DNA of 64,000 nucleotides from Myrica gale (taxonomy: Eukaryota; Streptophyta; Magnoliopsida; Fagales; Myricaceae). Shown here one piece after another: positions 25,101 through 37,347 of this stretch; the stretch's first letter is position 1; each line of letters opens with the position of its first letter. The translations under genes were made by a program, and so were the position numbers. The notes beneath the pieces are model-generated. The model had not been told where the DNA came from. It made no database searches and worked only from the letters and a program-made list of their open reading frames with translations. The stretch covers positions 17,224,068-17,288,067 of the forward strand of contig OZ005617.1 in NCBI GenBank assembly GCA_963930655.1, given 5' to 3'.

Positions 25101-25847
25101 GCTAGTGTGTGAGATGGAAAGAGAGTCACCGTTGCCCACAACCACTTTATCAGTACCAGTTTACTGTGTAGATTGATCAAGTTGACTAGCATCAAGAGTC
25201 ATATGAGAGTTGGCTCATGTATCCGTGTACCATTCAGACACAGATTGATCCTCAAGAGTGCAATGGGCAAGTGCTTCAGCTACGTTGACAGTAGGGTGCG
25301 CCTCATACCGATCATAACATAATTTTGAAATGTGACCTTGACGACCAAAAATCTGACACAAGTATTTGGAAGATGAACCAGAGTTTTGAGAGCCACTTAC
25401 CGCTATCACGGTCAGACCTACCACCATTTTTATGTTTTCCAAAACGTCCACCACCACAATGGGATCGACCTCCATGTCCATGAGGGCAACCACCATGTTG
25501 AGCAGTGTAAGTAGCTACTGGAGATGGAGTTTCTAATAACTTGACAAACAAATCATGACTTTGTGCTTTGGGCACCACATCTTTGAACGCGGGAATAGGA
25601 ATTTGAGACATAATAGTGGTAGAGAAAGAAGAAAAATCAGTACCTAAACCACGCAAAAGAACATCTTGACTAGACAACAGAGGAACAAACTAACTTTTCC
25701 AGAAGAGATAATTCGTGGAAGAAAGCTTTATAGACACCATGTGAGCCATGGTGCCGAGCGGCAGCAACGTTGGAGTGGAATTGGCAGCGTTCATGGCACA
25801 AATGTAGAAGTGGGGCAGTGGTTAAACCTGATAGGCCTCTGATACCA

Positions 25848-26077
25848 TGATAATGATTTGGGCTACACGTATGAAGGAAAGTTTCCTTTGCACAATAACA
25901 GAGGGCACAATTGTCGTATATATATTGAAAGGATATATACAATCTTTGACCGAAAGGAAAGTTGACAAATATACAGAATATTCGTATTTCCTAAACTAAC
26001 GGCGATTTCCAAAATCGCTAAAGGAATCCCAAGACTGGTGGGATTTGTCCTATGATGAGTTGGCATTACTCTCAATA
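25848..26077 (-). repeat. 5' LTR of the copia element (230 bp)
   Basis: It pairs with 21895-22124 and is followed directly, on the element strand, by the tRNA primer-binding site. The outer end joins the ATAGT target-site duplication. Confidence 0.88.
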
Positions 26078-27531
26078 ATAGTGATGATCCCAAAAAAAAT
26101 CGTCTGACCATAATGGGCTGCTGCTGAGTTTCGTCCAAATATCGGGTTTGCACTGCAAGAGAAATTGAACGAAACTTCTCCGTGGGATGAACTTATTGTG
26201 CTTAAGTCAGAAAAACATTTTAGAAGACTGGATATCCTTTTTTGTACGTATGAGGGAGAGTTTTATAGAAGGTCGTTCTTCACACTAGGGCTGAAAAACG
26301 ACCCTTCTGCGCAGTTTTCAGCCCCTACCGACAACCGCGTTGGGGGAGAAAGAAACGGGCGAAACCGACGACAGATGGCTTCGGTCGGCCCAATAGAGAA
26401 AGAGAGAGAAAGAGAGGGAGGAAACTCAAAGCAGCAACCGAGAGAGGGAGGGAGAGAGAGGCGACGCCGAAACGTGATCACCCCTACTTCATAGTTCATA
26501 CCACATAAGGTGAGTAGGCGGTGGAAGGGACGTCGCACGTTTCCTAATTCCTCCTACTGGTCATAGACTCTTTTTCTGCAGGCTGAGTGGTGCTTTTGTG
26601 AGGGAATTGGGTGGGCGAAGTGACTACTGTACACGAGGCCTCCTTGCGTCTATGATAAGGACTTTTGAGGGTTCGCTTCGTGAGGGAAGTTAATCATCTC
26701 CCTGTTTTTTTTCTACGCAGATAATACCTGAAGAACTTTTGAGGGTTGTCTTCGTGAGGGAAGATAATCACCCAAAGGACTTTCGAGGGTTGTCTTCGCG
26801 AGGGAAGATACCCTATTTTAGAGGTTTCTTGCACGACTGATTGGACTTGCCGTGAAAGGTATTTTTGTGTGAGAAACTTCTTTTCGGTGGGCGAGGCGAG
26901 GTGCTGCTCCTGCAAGCCTATGTCATTGGGTACAAGAATCTTTGGGCTTCGGTCTTCTTTGTATGAGAAGGGCCCGTTGGCCCCTTGTTTCTCTTGGGAG
27001 CTCTCTCTCTTTCTCCACAATGCTTGCTTTTGTGCCTCTGCTGGGTTGGGCCTAATCAAGTGGGCCGAGAAATACCTAACCCATCAAATAGAATTCTAAG
27101 TAGTCTTGAGGTCGAAACAGGTCCATTAGGAACACGACACATTTCGATGCCCTTTGATTAGACATGACTCAGGTTTTTGTTTATTTTGTTGTTTGATTCC
27201 CATTATTCTTTTGACCAGCTTCTGGTCTGAATTTTGTTTAAAAGGGCTTGTGGTCCATTTTGGCAGCTCCTTTGCATTTGTTTGGGGCGGCCTGTGTAAG
27301 GAGTACATGTCTAGTTGAAAACATAATGGGTGGAAGTTCTACCCCATAATGGCGTCGAAGAATCACACTCGAGTTAAAAGACACAAATAGACACAAATGA
27401 ACAAGTAAAGTTCTCTTGAGGAAGTTGTTGCTCTCACTCTGTGCTTGTTAATTACACGCTGATCATTGGAAGTTGTCCCTTATTTAAAACAGAAAAGGTG
27501 AGAGACTGCAACATGGTGGAACTGAGAGTAC
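26078..27531. other. Intergenic; short GC-richer segment with local repeats
   Basis: A purine-rich GAGA stretch lies at about 26395-26460. A short stem (gggctgaaaa / ttttcagccc) lies at 26289-26325. The three-copy repeat below follows. No recognisable protein or RNA gene is present. Confidence 0.4.
26664..26815. repeat. Three-copy short direct repeat
   Basis: Three units share the form ggacttt(t/c)gagggtt-cttcg-gagggaag, near 26664, 26733 and 26778. They are spaced about 70 and 44 nt apart. Confidence 0.6.
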
Positions 27532-30040
27532 ACTGACAACCACGCTGGCTGCTTCAAAGAAGTAACGATAGCCTTGACTTGTAAGTAGTTTTTAAGGCTT
27601 TAGATTCCCTTCTCCCTGCCTATACCACTCATCTTGTACCCACCAAAAGGAATTGAAGCGTCAAACACATCGAAACAATTAACCCAAACAGTACCAACTC
27701 TTAGTACTGGAGTCAGGGGCGGAAGCCCCCAATTTTTTTTTATATGTATACTATTTTTTATTTGTCACACGTTGCACCATTGAAGAACTACTCTTTTTCG
27801 CCTATCTTTCACCTTAGAAGAGTTACAACACTGTTATACAGTCACTCTAGAAGAACTCAAACATTTCATATGGGCGGCCAGGGGCGGAACACTGTTATAA
27901 AAATAAATAAATTATATGTATATTTTTTTAATAGAAGATGGCCTGGGCCTGATACCCATAGACCCAGGCCAAACTTCATATGATCTCCATTAGGCCCTGA
28001 ACGGTCTGGACCCGATCCCCTTCAATTTGTGTAGTTGATTTCTGGGTTGAAGACCTTACAAGATTAGAGGTTTTGAGATTGCTTCTTTGGGTGAATTCTC
28101 GCTGATAATAAGGATATACTATTATTTTTTGCATTCTTTTGGTTCTTCTACCTTATTGTTCTGCTAATCGAGTAGGTTAAGCACTTCGTATTTTTTTTTT
28201 CAATCTATTTATCGGGCAACACTTTTATCCTTATTTTGTTGGTTTTTTATTCCTCTATGCGTGCCAATTAGTGATAATTGGCTTTTACGTTCAATTATTT
28301 GCGCAATGCATTAAATAACTGACCATAAATATGCAGTCTCATAGGATCCAATTGTCACCTCTCAGTATCAGCAAATTGTACAGTGCGTATATTTAATATT
28401 TTTAGTATTTTTAATTTTTAATTTTTGATATTTTAACTCTTAAGATATTTTTTTGCATTACGTAGTAGTTTTTTTTGTCATTTTTTCTTAGAAGTTCGAC
28501 CCCCTTAGATTGGATTTCTGGTTGCGCCACTGACTCGGGTGATCATGTTGGCGTGTCCAAGCTTTTAGTAAAAACTCCTGCAGCTAGACCATATCGGGTT
28601 GTATTTGCCCTCCGTACTGCTTCTTCAGTATCCCTGACATAGAACCCAAAAATTAAGAGATGTTTAGGTATAATTACTAGTAAAGACTTTTTTTCTTTGT
28701 TGGTCTTCAACCAGTTTACAGTTTCTTTTCCGTAGTGTTCTTGATGTGTGTACTGAGTGTATGTGAGTTTTGTCTTTTCTTTTTCTTTTTTTACAATAAG
28801 CTTCTACAAATAGCATTGCGGTTGGGAAATATGCTTCTGCCATAGCATCTATTTTCAGAATACTATATCTGAAGTTCTAAACTCACTTGAATTTCAAGAT
28901 GGATTGCACTGGGCCAAAGATCTCCTTTGCTATCAACATATCATCCTGGTTGATGGAAATATCAAATTCACGTTACACAACACGATCTTTCAAGCATAAT
29001 GGTTGAGTATATTAACCGAGAGCAATTATTAGTACCTGAACATTTGCGAAGACAGTGAGCTGAATAAAGTGCCCTTTAGAGCCTAACCGGTCGCCTCCAC
29101 ACAAAGCGGTGGCATTACTTTGGACTCCCGATTTTATGTACCTAAGGACTTTCTCAAATTGCTCCGGGTCAATCTGTCATTTTCACAAGGTACAGAAATA
29201 GCATGACTTGCTTCATCACACAATAAATTTAGACTTCATAATATCCTGCCAACCACATCGGTCTCATCTCTCAGTACCTGAGGACCTTGTTCCACACCTT
29301 TCTTGAAGGGATCTCCAACAATACGTCTCATAGCACGTGGCTTTGCTTTCTCTATGAACTCATCATATATCCGTTCATGTACAAAGGTACGAGACCCAGC
29401 ACAGCAACACTGCCTCTGGAGACAATGGAGCATTTATCCATAAATTAAAGCATTTTTTAGCTATTAATTATAGCGTTTGCACCTATAAATCCATCTCTGT
29501 TAGATAATTGCTTGAACAAACCTGATTGAAGAAAAGAGCGAAGTGTGCAAGCTCCACAGCCTGATCAACATCCGCATCCTCGCACACTATGAAAGGCGAT
29601 TTACCTCCTAGCTCTAGTGTTACCGGCTTAAGATTGCTTCTTGCAGCCAACTCAAGTACAATTTTTCCTGTCAGTTGACCCTGTGAAAGCTAGCTGCAAA
29701 AACATTGGTAATGGTTTCAAGATGTGAACAAATCCAAAATAAGATTATTGCTTTAATTTGCCAAATCAGGGAATTTAAGAGCGTGATAGACAGTGGTGTG
29801 AAACACATGCAGGCTAGCATCCTTGCAGACTGTGGCAATAAAAGTATATATTTGTTATGATTAGAGGTCAAAATTGATGGATAGTTGCAGGGGTCGAAAA
29901 ATATTCTGAAGATCAGATGAAGCAGCTCTCAATACAAGTGACTCGTCAGATACAGATACAACTGGACACAAATTATAACATGTAGAATTATCCTCCCAAC
30001 TTACCTTGTCCACATCCATATGGCTGGCAAGCGCTGCAAA
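27532..30040 (-). pseudogene. Aldehyde dehydrogenase (ALDH2B-like) pseudogene
   Basis: Exon remains on the minus strand: about 30040-30005 (SHMDVDK), 29693-29522, 29415-29278, 29173-29036, 28945-28887, and 28633 onward, interrupted and resumed near 27705-27532. Readable family motifs are [13 protein letters not shown], the catalytic [18 protein letters not shown]-type KEIFGPVQSI, YGLAAGVFTKSLDT and [25 protein letters not shown]. The fragments match mitochondrial-type ALDH2 enzymes, which oxidise acetaldehyde with NAD. Several breaks show it is dead. A 2-nt loss after FTGSTD shifts the frame, a stop replaces the Tyr after GREKGI, another stop follows SLDTPT, and an 819 bp insertion splits the late exon. 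The N-terminal half was not found upstream. Confidence 0.88.
27714..28532. mobile_element. hAT-like non-autonomous element inside the ALDH pseudogene
   Basis: The ends read CAGGGGCGGAAGCC and, inverted, CAGTGGCGCAACC. The flanking 8-mers actggagt (27706-27713) and actcgggt (28533-28540) agree at 6 of 8 positions, fitting an old 8-bp hAT duplication. Removing the insertion restores an aligned ALDH segment (SLDT... to RVGTVWVN). A second CAGGGGCGGA end near 27.88 kb suggests a nested or rearranged copy. No transposase frame is present. Confidence 0.65.
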
Positions 30041-31724
30041 TTTCGTACTCTGTTTAATTCAGCTGTTAAAACGTATAAAAAATTGGTTGAAAAGTGCAAA
30101 TTTACGGCGAACAGTCACTCACGTGAGAGACAAGTTCTTTATTTTCGGTTTGTTTTGACGGTAAAAATGTATAAAAAAATTAGACGGAAAGTGCAAGTCG
30201 ACAGCGAACAGTCACTTACGTGAGAGGCAAGTTCTTTTTTATCTGTCCGTTTTGACGGTAATTTAGATGAATGGTACAAATAGATATAGTTATACAGTGT
30301 ATTGTCTCTCAAACGGAAAATAACAATCAGCTTATAGTTAAAGCAAATGAATCAAGTGAAGTTGGTCTCGACTAGCCCGTTCAATGGAGCCTTTTAGGCT
30401 ATATTTAATAACGGTCTGAGTCCTAGGTTTCAGTTTCCGTTTCAGTTTAAGAACTATGGCCGGCATTGTTGTTTAAGCATCACGTCATATCTATCAGTTC
30501 ACTGCATTTTTCCAGGGTTCCAAACTCACAAGTAAGGGGAGAGAGAAGGCTGAAGGTGGAAATGAGCTCCCATAATTTAGACTTTTGGGGCTCATAACAT
30601 TTTCCATACGATATTCAATCCACCCAAACAGTGCCGATGGGCATGTAAAACTCCATCACGGGGAAGTGGGAATCGACACTATCATTGCAAAAATGGGCAT
30701 CTTTTGGTTTTAGCGAAAGGGGCAACAGAAAATGAAGACAACCTACCCACCACAAATATTGATAATATCGAAGAAAGGACAGCCAAAACTATCTTCGAGC
30801 GTAAAGTTGCCTGCAATATAGGAGTCACATGCGGCCCTACAGAAAACGGTATGTATAGTTGGTTCGGGCCGTGCTATTTCATAACAAAAACAAGGCTGAT
30901 CGTAGAGACCATGGATGAAATCTACGGAAGCTTTTGTAAATAAACCTTTGGCTCCATTCGAAAGGGCTACGGAAAATTGAAAAGACTGATAGTGAAACTT
31001 ACCGAGGATAGAATATCCAAGATATATACAGAGTAGTGGGTCCGCATGTTCTATATCGGCGATGGCTAGCAATGTATTATGTAGACAGCCAAATTACACC
31101 TGCGTTGAGAGGGACTGGCTAACGTATCCACTATCCAGTAGGAAATTAGGAAGTCATATCAAAACCACGGAGAAACAAAGGCATTTATGACAGCAACTGG
31201 TTGGGGGACTCGGGAGGACAGTAGACACGTAGCATAGACATTCCATTGCAGTGGTTTTTTTTTCCTAAGTAAACTTATTATCTAATTCAACTGGGAGTAT
31301 ATAATGTGTAATTTGCAGAGAGAATTTTACACGTACACTGGAGAGGCATTTGTAAATTAATGAGAAAAGATGTTCAGTACTCATAATTGAGGCATTTACA
31401 GGTATTATGTATTTTATAATTAATTAAATAATCATAAATTACTGACTGATGTTCAGTACTCAAAGGTACGTATATCACGATTCACAATTGCCCCATCATC
31501 CACAATAAATTTGACGCATAAGGCATTGTATACATACGTCCAACTCACACTTGTTTCGGATATGGGCAAATGCAAGGAAGAAAACTGAATAAAACGGTCC
31601 TTGTACAACGCCACTACCTTCTTGGTTTGCGGCAGAATGCACAAATATCTTTTGTGTTTGATGAATATTGCAATCCTCCTACGTTTTGGCTTCTGTATTT
31701 TCTGAAACACAGTTCTTTTACACC
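30041..31724. other. Intergenic between the ALDH pseudogene and the CNGC 3' end
   Basis: Apart from the direct repeat below, no coding or RNA signal is recognised. The last few hundred bases probably hold the CNGC 3' UTR. Confidence 0.4.
30068..30262. repeat. Two-unit direct repeat of about 97 bp
   Basis: Both units contain aaa-gtgcaa, cgaacagtcact(c/t)acgtgaga, caagttctt and gttttgacggtaa. The units start near 30068 and 30166 and directly abut the ALDH pseudogene remnant. Confidence 0.6.
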
Positions 31725-34700
31725 TCAACTATCTTCATCGTCTGCTGAGAAATCAGGCTCCTCTGGCTTAAACAGCTTGGGGATGCGTAAGCTGCTTGCA
31801 TCAGACCTGTGTTGAGCCCCTCTTGTGGTGTTTGCAACAAATCTGGAAGCCAAAACTGTAGCTCCTAAGTTCTGGACATTTTGTGCAATCCCAAGTGACA
31901 AGTTATTAGCACCGCTATCCTCATAGTCTGCGCCTGATTCACCCCTATAGTTAAAGGCTTTTTCCAAAAGATGTGCATTAAAAAAGCCCTCTTGTCTTGC
32001 CAACTCCGTTTCCCTCTTTTTCTTCACGTACCGTCTCCATGCAACTTGTATAAAGCAAGCTCCCCATGTCCTCCACTGGTGGGAGTAGTACCTGAAAGCA
32101 TGCTGGAGTCTCTTGCTATGAAGGCACTTAAACTGACTGGAAACAAACTTGAGGTCTTCAGCTGGAAGTGCAAATGCCTCAACTTCAGTTAGGGACTTGA
32201 CTGTTCGAGTTGATGAAGGACGGTTGAGACTAGAGGTGGGCATTAGAGCCCATGTCAGTAACTCTTCGCCACAAAAGTCACCGGCTCTGAGGGTAATAGA
32301 ATTGAAGAATCCTGACCTTCCACCATCAGTTGTGGAGCTCTCTAGTTCGCCTCTAATGATGAATAGCATCTCGTTCACTGGATCACCCTCCCGGATGATA
32401 TATGTGTCTTTAGTATTCAGGGATGAGACGAGGCGTTCACAGATGGCATCTAAGAGAAGCCGATCCATTTGTTCAAAAAATGGAACCTGAAAAACCATTT
32501 ACAAACTCGGGAATTCAGATTACCGCATTTCGTCAAGCATAATAAATAAGAGAGAGGTCAATATAAGTTGAGGAAATCAACCGGTTTTTAATTATACCAA
32601 CTTAAACCATTTGCAAACACAAACAGATAGAATGTACTGTCTCGAACAAGTTTTCTGTAGTGCTGCACCTTGATACAAGTACACTATAGTATGATGTGGG
32701 TACTGCGAGGCCGCACAAGTGACAGTCAGCACACAGATTTGTTGATGGTATATGATAAATGGACGGTTTGGTTTCCAGGCTCGTAAACTTCCATTATAGA
32801 CTTGGAATACTCATCGAGTCAGCAGCTGACATCAATCACTTAAAACGTACACCAAAAGATTCTTGTTCTTTTGTTTTCCTGAGTGTTCACCAAAGGATTC
32901 TGATTTTGAAAGAAATATTGCTTTTATTTTCATGCTACATCTGGTGGGCATGGTTGCGTGCTTAGATGTGAAATCCATCTAACCCCAAATCCAAGGACAC
33001 TTAAATTATATGTATTTGCATCTTCCATATCCCGGCTCAATCAAGTGCTCATGTAATGAAATTGATCTCAGGGCCCTTCCACTTAGGAAGACGATTGCTC
33101 CTCCTAAGCTCTAACACGAATATTGAGCTTGGTTATGCTAGTCTAGGATTTCAATCATACTCACAAAAATAGAAGAAGTGGCATATATAAGTTATCGTGT
33201 GAAGAAAATTTCGGACCTTTTACAATTCTCAGGGCCCTTTTTTACATGAAAATAAGGAATGCGAATGGGACTTACACGGAGGAGAAGGGCCATACATAGA
33301 TGTCTCTTAATTTGGCGACGGAGGTCCAAAGGCAAAGAGCGCAAAATGGATTCTTCATCTACGCCTCTTGTGGCAAGCCATTTGTATTGAACAAACCGAC
33401 GTACACGATTTTGCAGTTCTGGAGGTAGTTGACGGTGCCTCATCCACTCCTCTGTATCTCTTCGTTTTACCCTCCACTCTTCTAGTCTTGCTGTTGTAGA
33501 TTGCAGATAGTTCTTGAAGAAAACAAAAGTTACCAGGATTACACAATTATAAAAAAAATATGTCATCTCACCATGAAGACAGATAGTCGGCTCTAAAAGT
33601 AAATTATCCCTAATTCACCCCTTTCTCCTGGATGCTACACCTGCATCACTTATCTATGACGTCTGCAGCAAGGATCTTTTTGACCCACTTGAATACAACC
33701 CTGTTTTTTCTCTTTTGGTTTTCTTGTGAGTGGACGGGTTGCAAGTTCTGCATTTTTCATTTTATAACGTTCGATCATAAGTTATGAACTTCAGGATCTT
33801 AATCCTAAACCTATTATTACTAGATCATCACGAGCTAGTTCAGGAATACTAACAATGGGTGGTAAATAATACCTGCATATTGCCTATGAGGTGGGAGAAC
33901 AGAACAAGACCAGCTAAGCAAATACTCATGCTGAACACTATTTCACCGCTTAAATTGCTTGTAACAAGATTTTGTCCATACGAACTGCATATGACAGCAT
34001 CATTGAGAAATTAGCACAACAATCAAACCTTGTATTTGAACTATATTCATGTATTATTGTTAGCCCTCAGTCAACTTTCTACATGCTCTTTCGAGGTGGA
34101 AAAAAACTGCAAATTGTCTACACTTGAGGAATGAACACACAACGTAATCAAATAGTAAGTAATGGGCAGGGCACATGCCTTTTGAGCGATTGTGCAAACC
34201 TATATCTATATGCAAGTCTACAAATTTGGTAGACATCACAACCTTCGACTTCCTTTAAACAGACTCTTTAGCTCAAAAAGATTTCCATTTAGCACATCCG
34301 ATCTTTGCTTCATGAACCTGAGCAGAACTTAATTTTGACCATTAACTGCACTCTGAAAGCTTAATTCTCATTCAATCAGAGATGTAGTTGCAAGAAAATG
34401 GAGAAGTTTGTTACTCTTGAGGGAAACTTAATCCTTAAACAGTAAACTTGTCAATGTCCTACAGAATACAAACCTACAACGCTTAGGCTGCCAAACCAAT
34501 TTATGACAGTTGCCAACCTTGAGACTTCATGAGAATGATTCAATCAAATTATTGAAGACCCACTGATGCAGGGACTGGTTAGGACCTCAATTTCATCAAT
34601 ATTTACACTACATAGTTTTTACCTATACAATCCAAAAATGCCAATTAGCAATTACTGAAATCTTTATGTTACCAGATCAATGTACTTTTAGATAAAAGAA

Positions 34701-36278
34701 CTATCAATTTATATCAACCTAGAAAACATAGAATACTGCATCGGATTCTGCTGGTAACCGAACACCGGTTAAACAACCATACCTTAAACTCTTTAAACCC
34801 CACCAAAGGCAATAGAAGTACTTCTCGATGAAATTCGAAGAAGCAACATCATTAGTAAAGGCATCAGCAAACATTCCAAAGTCAAAATAGTAATCATTTC
34901 GAGCATCACAACTAGTGAGCAGTTTAGTGACATTTAACCAAGAACGGCGTTCGGGATTGTCCATGCTATTGCAATCAAGAAACATCGGATGACATGAGGG
35001 AGAGCGTGTGGCATTCATCTCCTTTCTACATTCTATACTCCAACACTGTTGCTGTCGCTGAAGTGAACACAAATACCACAAAGCGCCAGCTGTCTGCACT
35101 GACATTTTACAAAATAGTAATGAGAAACATTGACACGGTTTCAGTAGGAGTCATAGGCAAAAATGAGGAAATTAAGTGCATGCTTACATGGCTAGCTAAA
35201 ATATAGAGAAGGAGATTGTATGCGGCCCCTGCCCAAGCATTCTTGGCTATAGATCCCGTAGTCTTAATTATCCGCTTGTGCAAAGGAAAAATCACAAAAA
35301 ATCGAGGAATATACTGAAGGAAAACAATCAGATAAAGAGTGTGGTTCGCATGAGCAGCCGTTGTATTTTTCACTGCTGGAATCAAAAACCATATGAAAAT
35401 CTGCCAAAGAAAATGAGAGTGATAAATACAATTCATAGAAAATCACACAAAGTGGCCCGAGATCAAAGCTGGCCGCTGGGCATGATGATGGTGAGTGCAA
35501 GTTAAAGAATTTCCCCTCTGTATATCCTCCGTTCATAACTATCCTAAATATAGGTCCACAGAGAAATCCATACTTCTTGAATTCGACGATTAGAAAACTA
35601 GAATCCAGATTCAATTAAGGACAGTGTTAACACATTCCACCAAAAATATTTTTTTTTCTAAGCAATCGTGAAATTCATTTAACAGGAAAAGATACAACAG
35701 CTGAAAAACATAATTAACATAAATAAGCTGAATAGGAAGAAGGACTAAAAATTCGATCATGGGCAAAATAAAAAAATCTGGGTTTCGTTCTTCTTTCCTT
35801 TTTCAAATTAACGGCAACAAAAAAAAAAGACTTCAGCTTTTCATTGATTCACCTGTGGGAGAGGCAGTGACGAGGCGAGATCAACCAAGAAACCCGATTT
35901 CAAATATCGCAAGGCGATTTTGGATGGGTCCTTGACTAGCTCGCCCCGGCCGAAGACTCGAGAGGTGGGAGCCACGAAGGCGGTGCGGAACTTCATGACC
36001 ATATGAAATAGATGGAAAAAGTCGGCGACTGTCCTTAAGCAGGTGACGCCAATGCGCAGCCCGATGTCTATCTGCATGCATACGGGGCCGCCGATGACTG
36101 GAAGGTATAAGTAGAGAGGGTCGAGAAACAAGGTGAGGAGGGAGATCAGAAGGAAAAATTGGTTCCATTGGGTGACGAACTTGGAATCTGGGTCGAGGAT
36201 CCAAGGGACATTACGCCGAAGGGAGAAGGACCTGAGGAAGCGAGAGGCGCTAGCGTCGAGAGGCTGAACGCTATGCAT
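31725..36278 (-). CDS. Cyclic nucleotide-gated ion channel (CNGC, group I-like), six exons
   Basis: Exons: 36278-35853, 35400-35188, 35093-34783, 33984-33873, 33512-33276 and 32486-31725, coding 686 residues. Exon 1 gives the N-terminus and S1-S4 (LDPDSKFVTQWNQFFL, RTAFVAPTSRVFGRGELV). Exon 2 gives S4-S5. Exon 3 gives S5 and the pore loop, and the GQN filter is completed in exon 4 (SSYGQNLVTS, then S6). Exon 5 is the C-linker (RLEEWRVKRRDTEEWM). Exon 6 holds the cyclic nucleotide-binding domain (EGDPVNEMLFIIRG, GDFCGEELLTWAL) and the IQ calmodulin site (ACFIQVAWRRY). Plant CNGCs are tetrameric Ca2+/cation channels regulated by cNMP and calmodulin, usually in the plasma membrane. The GQN filter and wording point to group I (CNGC1-like). 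An upstream in-frame ATG at 36416 would add 46 residues across a G21 run; I prefer 36278. Confidence 0.92.
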
Positions 36279-36310
36279 TTTCCATGGCGGGAGAGAGCGA
36301 ATCGCAGAGA

Positions 36311-36331
36311 GGGGGGGGGGGGGGGGGGGGG
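36311..36331. repeat. G21 homopolymer in the CNGC 5' leader
   Basis: Twenty-one consecutive G on the plus strand (C in the transcript) lie 33 nt upstream of the CNGC ATG. Length variation here would shift any upstream reading frame. Confidence 0.8.
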
Positions 36332-37153
36332 TTAGTGTCGGAGGCTCAGTCTCGCAAGTTTTGAGAGAGTTGTGGAGTGCCAACGGAAATAGCAACGGTT
36401 TCGGTACTGCTTTCAAATGACGGTTAAATATCCAACGGAATTAGCGCGCCAGAACAACAAAGAAAAAGCATTCAAATAAAGAATATGAGGAAAAAATAGA
36501 GCAAATTAAAGGTAAATAAAATAATTTAAAACATATTAAAGTGAAACATTATGAATAAGCAGAAAATCTAGACAATAAATGATAAACCTTTTGAGAAAAA
36601 AAAAGATGAGTACATCAACGATGAAATCAGAATGATCAATTCCAGTTCTGTTCCGGTATTTATCGGAATATAATTTCTTTTCATATTCCACCTATTTCGA
36701 AAATTTCGGAACGGATGAAATTGGAATAAAAAATTTCTAAATTCTAAAATAAGCATTCAATCAAATTACAAATGTTATACTTTATTTTGAGCACTATTTT
36801 ATTTTATTTTTTTAAAAAAAAAATCAGAATCGAAAATTCAGGCAAGTCCGCTGGAATTTTCTATTTAGATTCCGAAAATTATAAAAAATGACTTCTTATT
36901 CTTATTCCGACTTTGATATATGCCAGAACCGGAACCGAATTTTCGGACTCTGAAGTGTAACTGTAAATTCCGATTCGTACCGGAATTTGTACTCACCCTT
37001 AACAAAAAAAAGCCTTCAAAATTCATAAAAGGCGACAATACGTAACTTAAATAGTTCAGTTTAGCAGCAAATTTGAGTTCTGATAAACAACTTAAGTTAG
37101 AGGTTGTTCGATTATGAGTTTTGTGAGTATTTTTTGTGTTTTAGGAATTTTTA

Positions 37154-37347
37154 GGTTGTGTTTGCTAATAAAATTTCACAAAATTTTTCACCAACTTACA
37201 ATAAAATACTACAATATAATCTCTCTCCCATCAAATCATAACTTTTCACTACAAAAATATAAAAAATTATCTCTCTCTTCACTTTTTCACTAAACCCAAT
37301 ACCATCACTAAACTCAATACCAAAAATTTTACAACACAAACATACCC
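37154..37347. mobile_element. Tourist-like MITE, copy 2
   Basis: A 194 bp element, GGTTGTGTTTG...CAAACATACCC, has TTA on both sides (37151-37153 and 37348-37350). It is closely related to the nested copy at 14324 and is in the same orientation. Confidence 0.75.

Larger units (their letters stand above)
21895..26077 (-). mobile_element. Degenerate Ty1/copia LTR retrotransposon
   Basis: The element is 4,183 bp on the minus strand, bounded by two 230 bp LTRs and 5-bp target-site duplications ATAGT (21890-21894 and 26078-26082). The primer-binding site (25847-25836 on the minus strand) abuts the 5' LTR and matches the initiator-tRNA-Met class. A G-rich polypurine tract precedes the 3' LTR. Remains follow the copia order: gag with a zinc knuckle whose second Cys is Phe (CQIFGRQGH, near 25.35 kb), GAG-pre-integrase (WYDQLGHPSYRTLELL), the integrase core, RT and RNase H. 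RT shows [15 protein letters not shown], but its active site reads YVDN instead of YVDD. Several stops and frameshifts split the polyprotein. It is inactive. Confidence 0.92.

Noticed and set aside
26165-26494. 109-residue open frame
   Set aside because: The C-terminal half is low-complexity GAGA-type DNA and no domain is present.
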